From the NCBI GenBank assembly GCA_027854065.1, contig JAQGEF010000003.1:186001-250000 (forward strand): a stretch of DNA of 64,000 nt, written 5' to 3'. Position numbers and translations under genes: made by a program. This DNA comes from Polluticaenibacter yanchengensis (GTDB lineage Bacteria > Bacteroidota > Bacteroidia > Chitinophagales > Chitinophagaceae). The notes beneath the pieces are model-generated. The model was not told where the DNA came from, did no database searches, and saw nothing but the letters and a program-made list of their open reading frames with translations. This document shows positions 45,410 to 52,883 of the stretch, piece after piece (position 1 is the first letter of the stretch; every line of letters begins with the position of its first letter).

Positions 45410-45437
45410 AATCCCCATTTCCATGGGGATTTTTTTT
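45410..45437 (+). terminator. Orphan plus-strand intrinsic terminator
   Basis: AATCCCCAT (45410-45418), loop TTCC, ATGGGGATT (45423-45431) and a T-run to 45437. The T-run is on the plus strand, but no plus-strand gene lies upstream; both flanking genes run on the minus strand. It therefore suggests a short unannotated plus-strand transcript between about 45280 and 45437, or a structure in the minus-strand leader. Confidence 0.6.
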
Positions 45438-45473
45438 ATGGGTATCAGCAATCTTTGCAAACAAAAATACTCA

Positions 45474-45668
45474 TTATAAAACAATAGCCTTCCCAACCAA
45501 TCTGCCACCTTCGTGCAGGTACCATGTATTACCACTTTCAAGATATTTGCCATAAGCCATTACATCAAATACTTTTGAATATATCGTTTTTAACCAGCAT
45601 TTGTAGATGAGTTTACTGTTCATAAACAGGTACAGTTCATCATTTTCCACTTTTTTAAATAGTGCCAT
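45474..45668 (-). CDS. Small hypothetical protein
   Basis: A 64-residue reading frame with balanced composition: ALFKKVENDELYLFMNS, then KLIYKCWLKTIY, then AYGKYLESGNTWYLHEGGRLVG. It shows no membrane segment and no known motif. The ATG at 45666-45668 has an A-rich upstream region suitable for Bacteroidota translation. It sits downstream of the probable ilvA terminator and upstream of the DUF5703 gene. Coding status is likely but not certain; function unknown. Confidence 0.5.
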   Translation of the reverse strand: MALFKKVENDELYLFMNSKLIYKCWLKTIYSKVFDVMAYGKYLESGNTWYLHEGGRLVGKAIVL

Positions 45669-45697
45669 TTTATAAAGATAAAATCACATAAACAAAA

Positions 45698-45737
45698 AGC
45701 CACGAATCCGAAAATATTTATTCCCGGATTTGTGGCT
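45698..45737 (-). terminator. Intrinsic terminator downstream of ilvA
   Basis: AGCCACGAATCCG (45698-45710) and CGGATTTGTGGCT (45725-45737) pair with one G-T wobble. On the minus strand the stem is followed by TTTTTGTTT. It would end the ilvA transcript after an untranslated tail of about 165 nt. Confidence 0.65.
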
Positions 45738-45769
45738 GTTGTATTACTTCAAACGCTTCACTTCTCACC

Positions 45770-45902
45770 TCTTACATTTCACTAATCATTTCTTACAATT
45801 CACTACTCACTATTCACCACTCACTATTCACCATTCACTTTTTACTTCTCACTTCTTTCTTGTCACTTCTTACAATTCACTACTCACCATCCACCACTTC
45901 CC
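45770..45902. repeat. Low-complexity CACT/TCAC simple-sequence tract
   Basis: Pyrimidine-rich plus strand made of degenerate repeats of the units TCACTATTCACCA and ACTTCTCACTTC (for example at 45801-45840). It covers the DNA between the ilvA stop codon and its terminator. It is not a CRISPR: there are no constant repeats or unique spacers. It may be a slipped-strand tract of no function or an mRNA 3' tail feature. Confidence 0.7.
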
Positions 45903-45903
45903 C

Positions 45904-47166
45904 CTACACCAATATATTCAGCACGTTCGGACTATCGTTCAGGTAAGATTCAAAATAGCCCCTTTCCTTCATCCGGTCAATCAGTCCTTTAAAATCCGCT
46001 GCTTTAGTCAGCTCTATACCAACAATAGCAGCAGCAGTTTCACGGGAGTTTTTCTTGGTGTATTCAAAAAAAGTAATATCATCTGTCGGTCCCAGCACAT
46101 GCAGCACAAACTCCTTTAATGCACCCGGACGTTGAGGGAATTTCACCATAAAGTAATGCTTAATGCCTTTATATAACATCGCGCGCTCCTTAATTTCCTC
46201 CATCCTCGTAATATCGTTATTGCTACCGCTAACAATGCACACCACATTTTTGCCCTTTATATGCGGTTTATATTGCTCCAATGCCGCAATAGACAATGCG
46301 CCCGCAGGCTCCAGCACAATCGCGTCCTTATTGTACAATTCCAGTATGATATCACATACCTTACCCTCATCTACCACCAGGCAATCGCTAAGCGCATCTT
46401 TACAAATATCGAAATTCAGGTCACCCACCCGCTGAACGGCCGCACCATCCACAAACTTATCAATATAAGGCAGAGTCGTGTTTTCATTAGCATCAATAGA
46501 GGTCTTCATGGATGCAGCCCCCTTCGGTTCCACCGCTATCAGTTTCGTACCCGGGCTTAATTGCGAGAAAACAGTAACAATGCCCGATGCTAAACCGCCA
46601 CCGCCAACCGGGATAAATACGTAATCAATAGGCTCCTTGCTTTGCTCCAGTATTTCCATAGCAACCGTCGCCTGGCCTTCAATAATCACAGCATCATCAA
46701 AAGGATGGATAAATGCAGCACCGCTGTTGCCGGAGAACTCCAAAGCCGCGTGTTTACTGGCATCAAAAGTATCGCCAGCCAATTGAATCGTCACAAAATC
46801 GCCGCCAAACATTTGCACCTGCTCCAGTTTTTGCTTTGGCGTAGTGATGGGCATAAATATCACCCCTTTAATTTGCAGTTCATTGCAGGCAAGCGCAACA
46901 CCCTGTGCATGATTGCCCGCACTGGCACAGACCACACCGTTATTCGTTTCCCCTTCATCGTACAGGTGCTTTATCTTATGGAATGCACCCCGCAGTTTGT
47001 AGGACCGTACCGGTTGCAGATCCTCCCTTTTCAGAAAGATCTTCGCGTTAAACAATTTAGATAGCCGGATACTCTCGTGTAACGGGGTGGTTATAACTAC
47101 CTGTTCTATATTTTTTCTTGCTGCCTGTATCGACTCAATGGTCGGTAAGTTCAATACCTGTGTCAT
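45904..47166 (-). CDS. ilvA: Threonine ammonia-lyase (threonine dehydratase)
   Basis: A 420-residue PLP enzyme that turns threonine into 2-oxobutanoate, the entry to isoleucine synthesis. The PLP-binding Lys57 lies in SYKLRGA, the phosphate-binding loop is VGGGGLASG, and SAGNHAQG near 95-102 is the substrate loop. One C-terminal ACT-like regulatory domain is visible (about 335-415: FMVKFPQRPGALKEF), so the enzyme is of the shorter biosynthetic type with a single regulatory unit, like those of Bacillus and Bacteroidota. No other isoleucine gene is adjacent. It is divergent from hutH across a 392-bp gap. Confidence 0.94.
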   Translation of the reverse strand: MTQVLNLPTIESIQAARKNIEQVVITTPLHESIRLSKLFNAKIFLKREDLQPVRSYKLRGAFHKIKHLYDEGETNNGVVCASAGNHAQGVALACNELQIKGVIFMPITTPKQKLEQVQMFGGDFVTIQLAGDTFDASKHAALEFSGNSGAAFIHPFDDAVIIEGQATVAMEILEQSKEPIDYVFIPVGGGGLASGIVTVFSQLSPGTKLIAVEPKGAASMKTSIDANENTTLPYIDKFVDGAAVQRVGDLNFDICKDALSDCLVVDEGKVCDIILELYNKDAIVLEPAGALSIAALEQYKPHIKGKNVVCIVSGSNNDITRMEEIKERAMLYKGIKHYFMVKFPQRPGALKEFVLHVLGPTDDITFFEYTKKNSRETAAAIVGIELTKAADFKGLIDRMKERGYFESYLNDSPNVLNILV

Positions 47167-47558
47167 TTGTATGCTGTAAAATTCTGTAAAATAAAAGGAA
47201 TGAAAAATGAAATAAAACAGCCCTTGCTTAAATAAGCGGGGTAATAATGCAAATAATAATAATATTAATTCGTAGCTGTTTCATCAGGTTACTAAAGTAG
47301 ATAATAATTTCTTTTTGTTGCCCATTATTTTACAAACAATTCTATGTTGGCTAAAATTGATGCATATTTATCAATAAATGTAAATGCAGGATCAAATTTG
47401 ATTAAGTTAATGCAGTGAATGTTGAATATTTCAACTTTTTGCCGGCTGATTTCATAAATTAAATGCATTAAAATACATTCGCAAAGGAATATGTTTTGAT
47501 GAAGCGATTGTCTTCAACCGGCAATAAGCTATGTGAAAAATAAAATACAACTACTAAC
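47167..47558. other. Divergent ilvA-hutH intergenic region
   Basis: This 392-bp gap holds no gene or repeat element. On the ilvA side a near-consensus -7 box (TATTATTTG on the minus strand, one base longer than TAnnTTTG) and the small stem GCTTATTTAAGC (47228-47239 region) are visible. On the hutH side only AT-rich sequence is seen. Confidence 0.4.
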
Positions 47559-49061
47559 ATGAGCTATAATTATTTACCATTAGATAGTACCTATACCCGT
47601 TTCAGGCAGTTTAAAAATCTGCATTATCACAACCAGTTAATATCCGTAACATTCCAGGCTTATGAAGCCATTGATACCTGCAGAAAGTACCTGGATAGGA
47701 AAGCCGATGAGTCCGATGCGTTGTATTACGGCATCAATACAGGTTTTGGTTATCTCCAGAACGTGCATATCGGCAAATCAGATGTAAAGACATTGCAGTA
47801 TAATTTACTCAAAAGCCATGCCTGCGGGGTTGGGGCGGAAGTGCCGCAGGAAATTGTAAAACTAATGCTGGCATTAAAAGTAAAAAGCCTGGGTTATGGC
47901 TACAGCGGGGTACAAAACGAAACCGTTCAGCGTTTAATAGATTTACATAATAACGAAGTTTACCCGGTCATATATGAGCAGGGCTCATTGGGTGCCAGTG
48001 GAGATCTGTCTCCCCTTAGCCACCTTTGTTTACCATTGATAGGTTTAGGCGAAGTCAGCTACAAAGGCCAGCGCTACAAAGGCGCACAGTTGGAACAGTT
48101 ATTTGGCTGGAAACCCGTTGACCTGAAAAGTAAAGAAGGATTGGCATTAATCAACGGCACACAATTCATGAGCGCTTATGGCATGTGGTGTTTAATAAAA
48201 AGCGAACGGTTAATAGAATGGGCAAATCTGATTGCAGCGTTATCCATAGAAGGTTTCAACTGTAACTTAAGCGCGTTCCATCCGTTGATCCACCAGATCC
48301 GCAGCCATGCAGGACAGGTAAAAACAGCAGCGGTCATCAAAGAACACCTGGAAGGCAGCGAATTGATTAATTGCCCGGGCAAAGAAGTACAGGACCCTTA
48401 TTCCTTCCGTTGTATTCCGCAGGTACATGGTGCCAGTGAGGATACTTATAATTACGTGTTAAGCGTATTCATGAAAGAATTTAACTCGGTAACGGATAAT
48501 CCGAATGTATTCCCCGAAGACGATGTCATTGCCAGCGGTGGCAATTTTCATGGCCAGCCGTTAGCGCTGGCATTAGATTTCCTGGCGATGGGTATCAGCG
48601 AACTGGCAAATATCAGTGAACGCCGTACTTACCAGTTGATCAGCGGACAGCGCAACCTGCCATTATTCCTGGTAAAAGATGCCGGCCTCAACAGTGGTTT
48701 CATGATTCCCCAGTACACGGCAGCCAGCATCGTAAGCCAGAATAAACAATTATGTACACCGGCCAGTGTGGACAGTATTTCATCCAGCAATAACCAGGAG
48801 GATCATGTAAGTATGGGTGCCAATGCGGCCACTAAATGCAAACGAGTGGTTGATAACCTGGAATCTGTGCTGGCGATAGAATTATTAACTGCGGCACAGG
48901 CCTTTGAATTCCGCCGTCCGTTGAAAAGTTCCGGTAAAATCGAACGATTATTCCAGCTTTTCCGTAAAGAAGTCAGCTTTAATAACGAAGACCGTGTAAT
49001 GCACGATGACATTCAGAGTGCGATCGCATTTTTAAGAAATAACAATCCTTCAGAGCTATAA
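47559..49061 (+). CDS. hutH: Histidine ammonia-lyase
   Basis: A 500-residue enzyme that releases ammonia from histidine to give urocanate. The self-processed MIO cofactor tripeptide is Ala146-Ser147-Gly148 in GSLGASGDLSPL. The YYGINTGFG loop (57-65), NGTQFMSAYG and the QEDHVSMG segment, with FDNPLI-like substrate residues replaced by NPNVFPEDD, are also visible. All active-site loops look intact. Neighbours do not include hutU, hutI or hutG, so the rest of the pathway, if present, is elsewhere. An aromatic ammonia-lyase of another specificity cannot be fully excluded. Element F follows directly. Confidence 0.92.
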   Translation: MSYNYLPLDSTYTRFRQFKNLHYHNQLISVTFQAYEAIDTCRKYLDRKADESDALYYGINTGFGYLQNVHIGKSDVKTLQYNLLKSHACGVGAEVPQEIVKLMLALKVKSLGYGYSGVQNETVQRLIDLHNNEVYPVIYEQGSLGASGDLSPLSHLCLPLIGLGEVSYKGQRYKGAQLEQLFGWKPVDLKSKEGLALINGTQFMSAYGMWCLIKSERLIEWANLIAALSIEGFNCNLSAFHPLIHQIRSHAGQVKTAAVIKEHLEGSELINCPGKEVQDPYSFRCIPQVHGASEDTYNYVLSVFMKEFNSVTDNPNVFPEDDVIASGGNFHGQPLALALDFLAMGISELANISERRTYQLISGQRNLPLFLVKDAGLNSGFMIPQYTAASIVSQNKQLCTPASVDSISSSNNQEDHVSMGANAATKCKRVVDNLESVLAIELLTAAQAFEFRRPLKSSGKIERLFQLFRKEVSFNNEDRVMHDDIQSAIAFLRNNNPSEL

Positions 49062-49062
49062 T

Positions 49063-49196
49063 ATTTTTTCTTTAGCTTTTGGGGCTATTGCCATTGGTAA
49101 TGCTGTTCAGCATTTGTTCCAGCTACTACGGGGTATCGTACTCGCTATGCTCGTACCGGCGCTTAAGCGCCGCCCGTTGTATCTGGCAGCCTTGGC
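49063..49196 (-). repeat. Structured intergenic repeat, element F
   Basis: Read on the minus strand: AAGGCTGCC, hairpin GGCGC-TTAA-GCGCC, then CGGTACGAGC-ATA-GCGAGTACG (a compact stem with the GA/GA mismatch), TACCCCGTAGTA, and finally AATAGCCCC with an A-rich tail (complement of 49063-49080). The tail points at the hutH stop codon. The other end abuts the broken DUF1016 frame. Confidence 0.75.
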
Positions 49197-49207
49197 ACAT
49201 TAGTTAA

Positions 49208-49531
49208 TTAATTGAGCCATAATTGACTCCAGCTTAATTGTGCATACAGTGTATGCACTTTCTCAAATGTGCGGTAAAATTGTCTGTAAAGGTTTATTTG
49301 TCTTATACAAAAACCACTTCCAAACTCGGGCTGTAGCTGTTCTGAAAGGTATTTAATAAGAAACGTTCCATAATCTGCACGTTCTTTTCCCTCATGTCCT
49401 TCTTCAAAGATACGTTTACCAATATGCCAATACATCAACGTACATTGATGGTCAACAGCACGTATAGCCTTTTCTTTCGACTCAGCTATGATGGCTTTTA
49501 TATCTGTTATGATGGACTGGTTTACAAGCAT
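49208..49531 (-). pseudogene. DUF1016 (YhcG-type) N-terminal fragment
   Basis: The 107 residues match only the N-terminal helical domain of DUF1016/YhcG proteins (about 340 aa when complete): MYWHIGKRIFEEG, KERADYGTFLIKYLSEQLQPEFGSGFC, then LYRQFYRTF and LSWSQ. The frame stops where family members continue with the LSWSHY region and the PDDEXK nuclease domain. The nuclease part is nowhere in the window. The break lies about 12 bp from the end of element F. The fragment is therefore probably a gene remnant, although a short stand-alone protein cannot be excluded. Confidence 0.7.
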
Positions 49532-49660
49532 ACCTCAATAATTTATCAAAGATATGAATTATAGTTTGCGGATATTTGTTATTAAACCCTGTGGTCGTGC
49601 AACTATACATTGAAAGCTGGCAGCCAAAGATTAAAGGCGATGATGGTTACAAATGTTCAG

Positions 49661-49814
49661 AGGCTGCGGTGGACAGCGGGCAGCCGCTTAGCGGCTGGTA
49701 CGAGCCCGTATAAGAAATTGTTCAAGACAAAATAACGGCGAGTACGGCACCCCGCAGTACGCCGATGCAATGCTCAACAGGAATACCTTGGATGACAGCC
49801 CCAAAAAGAAAAAG
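49661..49814 (+). repeat. Structured intergenic repeat, element G
   Basis: Begins with AGGCTGCGG (49661-49669), then hairpin CAGCCGC-TTA-GCGGCTG (49681-49697), GGTACGAGCCCGT (from 49697), ACGGCGAGTACGGCACC, CCGCAGTACGCCG and the end GACAGCCCC (49794-49802) with tail AAAAAGAAAAAG. GTACGAGCC and GGCGAGTAC pair around a GA/GA mismatch. The tail runs directly into the terminator of the OmpA gene. Nothing else was recognised in 49532-49660. Confidence 0.78.
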
Positions 49815-49835
49815 TCCCCGGAATTCCGGAGACTT
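49815..49835 (-). terminator. Intrinsic terminator of the OmpA lipoprotein gene
   Basis: On the minus strand GTCTCCGG-AATT-CCGGGGAC is followed by TTTTTCTTTTT, the complement of the element G tail. The terminator T-tract and the repeat tail are therefore the same DNA. Confidence 0.75.
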
Positions 49836-49857
49836 AAAATGTATAATGTACTTGTAA

Positions 49858-50763
49858 TTATTTAGCTGGTTTATCCGCAGTACGGTTAGGTTCCAGTAAT
49901 TGATAGAACTGGTCTAACTCCGGTAAAATAACAATGCGCGTACGACGGTTAGAAGCACGGCCGCTGGCATTATCATTACTTGCAATAGGCGCATATTGGC
50001 TACGGCCGCCGGCTGTCATGCGCGAAGGCTTGATGCCAAAATCATTTTGTAAAGTTCTTACAACAGAAGTAGCCCTTAACACAGACAGGTCCCAGTTATC
50101 TTTAAGAGCACCACCTTTAATGGCAACATTATCCGTATGGCCCTCTACCATGAACTCGATATTTGGCTGGTTGTTCAATACTGTAGCTACTTTACCTAAT
50201 ATTGTTTTGGCTTTTGAAGTAATATCATACCTGCCGGATTCGAAAAGTAATTTATCGGAGATAGAGATGAATACAACACCTTTTTCTACCTGTATATTTA
50301 TGTCCTGGTCGTTAACGTCACGCAAAGCACCCTTTAAATTAAGGACCAACGCCATGTTCAATGAATCTTTATAGGCCATTGCTGACTGTAGATCCTGGAT
50401 ATAAGCATCTTTCTCTTTTAGTTTGTCAAGTGATTTGCTGATACTTTCCGCTTGTTTCTCACTGATCACAGAAAGGTCTTTTAAATTACTTAACACCTGC
50501 GTATTAGTGCTTTTAGCATCATCCATCTGTTCCGCTAAATTGGCAACACGTTGTTTTAAATTGGTATTTAAATTCTCTAAATTAGAAACACTGCTGCCCA
50601 ATTTAGTACGGTCGTCTTCGCAACGTTTTAAATCCTCCTGGAGCTGAGTATACTTATTATTCAGAACTGTATAATCAGATTCCAATGCTTTATGTTTTTT
50701 ACTACCCACGCAAGACGCTAATAATGAAGTTGAAACTAATAAAACTCCAATTTGCTTTATCAT
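49858..50763 (-). CDS. OmpA-family lipoprotein with coiled coil
   Basis: A 301-residue envelope protein beginning at the ATG at 50761-50763; a longer frame to 50820 would hide the signal peptide. The lipobox is LLASC (Cys18). A long coiled coil (about 25-140, heptads with KYTQLQEDLKRCEDD and LNTNLKQRVANLAEQ) follows. The C-terminal OmpA peptidoglycan-binding domain (about 175-285) contains FESGRYDITSKAK, VEGHTDNVAI and GRASNRRTRIVI. It probably links the outer membrane to peptidoglycan, with the coiled coil as spacer. Its terminator overlaps the tail of element G. Confidence 0.88.
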   Translation of the reverse strand: MIKQIGVLLVSTSLLASCVGSKKHKALESDYTVLNNKYTQLQEDLKRCEDDRTKLGSSVSNLENLNTNLKQRVANLAEQMDDAKSTNTQVLSNLKDLSVISEKQAESISKSLDKLKEKDAYIQDLQSAMAYKDSLNMALVLNLKGALRDVNDQDINIQVEKGVVFISISDKLLFESGRYDITSKAKTILGKVATVLNNQPNIEFMVEGHTDNVAIKGGALKDNWDLSVLRATSVVRTLQNDFGIKPSRMTAGGRSQYAPIASNDNASGRASNRRTRIVILPELDQFYQLLEPNRTADKPAK

Positions 50764-50930
50764 AATATTAATTTTTAATTCTACCATATTTAAAATAAAT
50801 ACAGTGCCAAATTTCCTCAAACATAGTAATTATGGTGAAATAAATTTTTATTGCATTGATTTTTAACGTTTTTGTAGTTAATTAAAAATAATGTTTAGCT
50901 ACCGTAAAATAGCGCTGCCTGCTATGAGAA

Positions 50931-52235
50931 ATGTTTAACTTTGAAACTCGAAAACAGAAGAGTATGAATGGAGCACCGCTGGCAGAAAGAATGAGGCCCA
51001 ATAGTTTAGCAGAACTGGTAGGGCAGGAACATATTACGGGTGATGGCAGTATTTTAAATAACGCGATAAAGCAGGGCATGATACCGTCCATGATTTTATG
51101 GGGCCCGCCCGGAGTAGGCAAAACCACGATCGCCAATATTATTTCACATACATTACAACGCCCTTTTTTCCAGTTAAGCGCCATCAGTGCCGGTGTAAAA
51201 GAAGTGCGGGAAGTAATAGAGACCTCAAAAAAACTGGAAGGCGCCATCCTGTTCATCGATGAAATTCACCGGTTCAATAAAAGCCAGCAGGATGCCTTGT
51301 TAGGAGCTGTAGAAAAAGGAATAATTACCCTGATTGGTGCCACTACAGAGAATCCTTCATTCGAGGTAAACAGTGCCATCCTCAGCCGGAGCCAGGTGTA
51401 TGTGCTCAAACATTTGTCCGCCGAAGATTTAATGCGCATGTTACAGCAGGCGATAGATAAAGATGAATGGCTGCAGCAGTTTGAGATTGACTTACAGGAA
51501 ACCGAAGCATTGTTCCGGCTCAGTGGCGGAGATGGCAGAAAACTGCTGAATCTGTTTGAACTGGTGGTACAGGCCAGTAAAGTAAAGCCGGGCGGAAAAG
51601 TAACTATTACCAATATGTTGGTAATGGATACTGCCCAGAACAAAATAGCACTGTATGATAAACGTGGGGAACAGCATTATGATATTATCAGCGCATTTAT
51701 AAAAAGTATGCGGGGCAGTGACCCGAACGGTGCGGTTTACTGGCTGGCAAGGATGATAGAAGGCGGGGAGGACGTTAAGTTTATAGCAAGACGCATGCTG
51801 ATATTCGCATCCGAAGATGTGGGCAATGCTAACCCCAATGCCCTGTTGCTGGCCAACAGTACTTTTGATGCGGTAAGTAAAATCGGTTACCCGGAAAGCA
51901 GGATTATTCTGAGCCAGTGCGCCGTGTACCTGGCCACCTCTCCTAAAAGTAACGCATCCTATGAAGCCATTAATATGGCATTGGGCGTGGTTAAAAAGTA
52001 CGGAGACCTGCCGGTACCGTTGCATATAAGAAACGCCCCAACCGGTCTGATGAAAGACCTGGGCTATGGCGATAATTACCAATACTCGCATCTGGGCGAA
52101 AATAACTTTATAGAACAGGAATACCTGCCGGATGTATTAAGTGGGACTAAGTTTTTTGAGCCCGGCAAAAATGCAAGGGAAGATGAAATACGCAGGTTCC
52201 TGAAAACACGGTGGGATAAAAAGTATAAATACTAA
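50931..52235 (+). CDS. rarA: Replication-associated recombination protein A (AAA+ ATPase)
   Basis: A 434-residue clamp-loader-like ATPase (RarA/MgsA/WRNIP1 family) that acts at stalled replication forks. Landmarks are PLAERMRPNSLAELVGQEH, Walker A GPPGVGKT (58-65), Walker B LFIDEIHRF (107-115) and the sensor region GATTENPSFEVNSAILSR (written here in short as GATTENPSFE and SAILSR). The C-terminal oligomerisation domain with RRMLIFASEDVGNANP and QEYLPD follows. The ATG at 50931 gives the expected N-terminus. It is divergent from the OmpA gene and ends before a bidirectional terminator. Confidence 0.95.
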   Translation: MFNFETRKQKSMNGAPLAERMRPNSLAELVGQEHITGDGSILNNAIKQGMIPSMILWGPPGVGKTTIANIISHTLQRPFFQLSAISAGVKEVREVIETSKKLEGAILFIDEIHRFNKSQQDALLGAVEKGIITLIGATTENPSFEVNSAILSRSQVYVLKHLSAEDLMRMLQQAIDKDEWLQQFEIDLQETEALFRLSGGDGRKLLNLFELVVQASKVKPGGKVTITNMLVMDTAQNKIALYDKRGEQHYDIISAFIKSMRGSDPNGAVYWLARMIEGGEDVKFIARRMLIFASEDVGNANPNALLLANSTFDAVSKIGYPESRIILSQCAVYLATSPKSNASYEAINMALGVVKKYGDLPVPLHIRNAPTGLMKDLGYGDNYQYSHLGENNFIEQEYLPDVLSGTKFFEPGKNAREDEIRRFLKTRWDKKYKY

Positions 52236-52263
52236 TCCGCTTAACAAGCTTTATTGAAACAAG

Positions 52264-52310
52264 AAAACTGCAACTAAAAAGCTTTGTTGATAGCTTTTAG
52301 TTGCAGTTTT
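52264..52310. terminator. Bidirectional intrinsic terminator after rarA
   Basis: Arms AAAACTGCAACTAAAAAGCT (52264-52283) and its complement without one A (52292-52310) form a 19-bp stem with a bulged A. It separates rarA from the convergent membrane-protein gene. Confidence 0.85.
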
Positions 52311-52331
52311 AATAAATATTTAAAGCCCGTC

Positions 52332-52820
52332 TTATTTCATTTCCTTAAGACAAAACGCATACATGATACAGAATACAATACAGATAAATAAATTAAAAGC
52401 CAGCCCCAGCTTAATGATAAAATTATCGGGGTAAATTAAAAATGGTATCAGTATAGACAGAAAGCATCCGGCGATATACAGGTAAAACCCTTTTTTATTT
52501 TGCTTAAACATTAAGATGCCACCGGTCAAAGTAATAATTGCGGTCAGCATTCCAAACATGGCATTGTTTTGTATTTTCCCCAGGTCCTTAAATTCCTCCA
52601 TAGCTGCCGCCATCTTATTTACAAATTTATTATCTGTTTTAGTCTTGTTCATGTTGCTTGAATTGGCATATTGGGTTTCAGGTTTATAATAGATATATCC
52701 TTGCTGAAAAATGGCCAGCGTACTACCAATAAAAGTTAAGATACACAATACGGTAAGAAAAGTTGAACGCTTATCTTTTCCTTTAATTTCATCGAAGAAC
52801 TCATTGAATGTCTCGCTCAT
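52332..52820 (-). CDS. Membrane protein of unknown function
   Basis: A 162-residue protein with four hydrophobic helices (about 20-40, 88-104, 112-128, 135-156) and a hydrophilic stretch between helix 1 and 2 (about 45-85) rich in Asn, Lys and Thr. There is no signal peptide or catalytic motif. Proteins of this layout are common Bacteroidota unknowns; I cannot name a family with confidence. The start ATG is at 52818-52820. The nucleoside transporter gene lies upstream on the same strand with a terminator between them, so the two are probably separate transcripts. Confidence 0.7.
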   Translation of the reverse strand: MSETFNEFFDEIKGKDKRSTFLTVLCILTFIGSTLAIFQQGYIYYKPETQYANSSNMNKTKTDNKFVNKMAAAMEEFKDLGKIQNNAMFGMLTAIITLTGGILMFKQNKKGFYLYIAGCFLSILIPFLIYPDNFIIKLGLAFNLFICIVFCIMYAFCLKEMK

Positions 52821-52849
52821 AAATAAATAGATTGGTATTAAAAATAAAA

Positions 52850-52875
52850 AAAGACTCTACAAATGTAAAGTCTTT
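52850..52875 (-). terminator. Intrinsic terminator after the nucleoside transporter
   Basis: AAAGACT (52850-52856) and AGTCTTT (52869-52875), with inner TACA/TGTA pairs, form a stem followed on the minus strand by a T-run (complement of 52840-52850). Confidence 0.7.
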
Positions 52876-52883
52876 AATAAAAA

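Noticed and set aside
45770..45902. Possible CRISPR array
   Set aside because: The repeats are short, degenerate and contiguous, with no constant repeat plus unique spacer pattern and no cas genes.
49612..49626. A tenth repeat copy starting at GGCAGCC near 49618
   Set aside because: Only the short end-like word is present; no body or tail of the family could be traced before element G begins.
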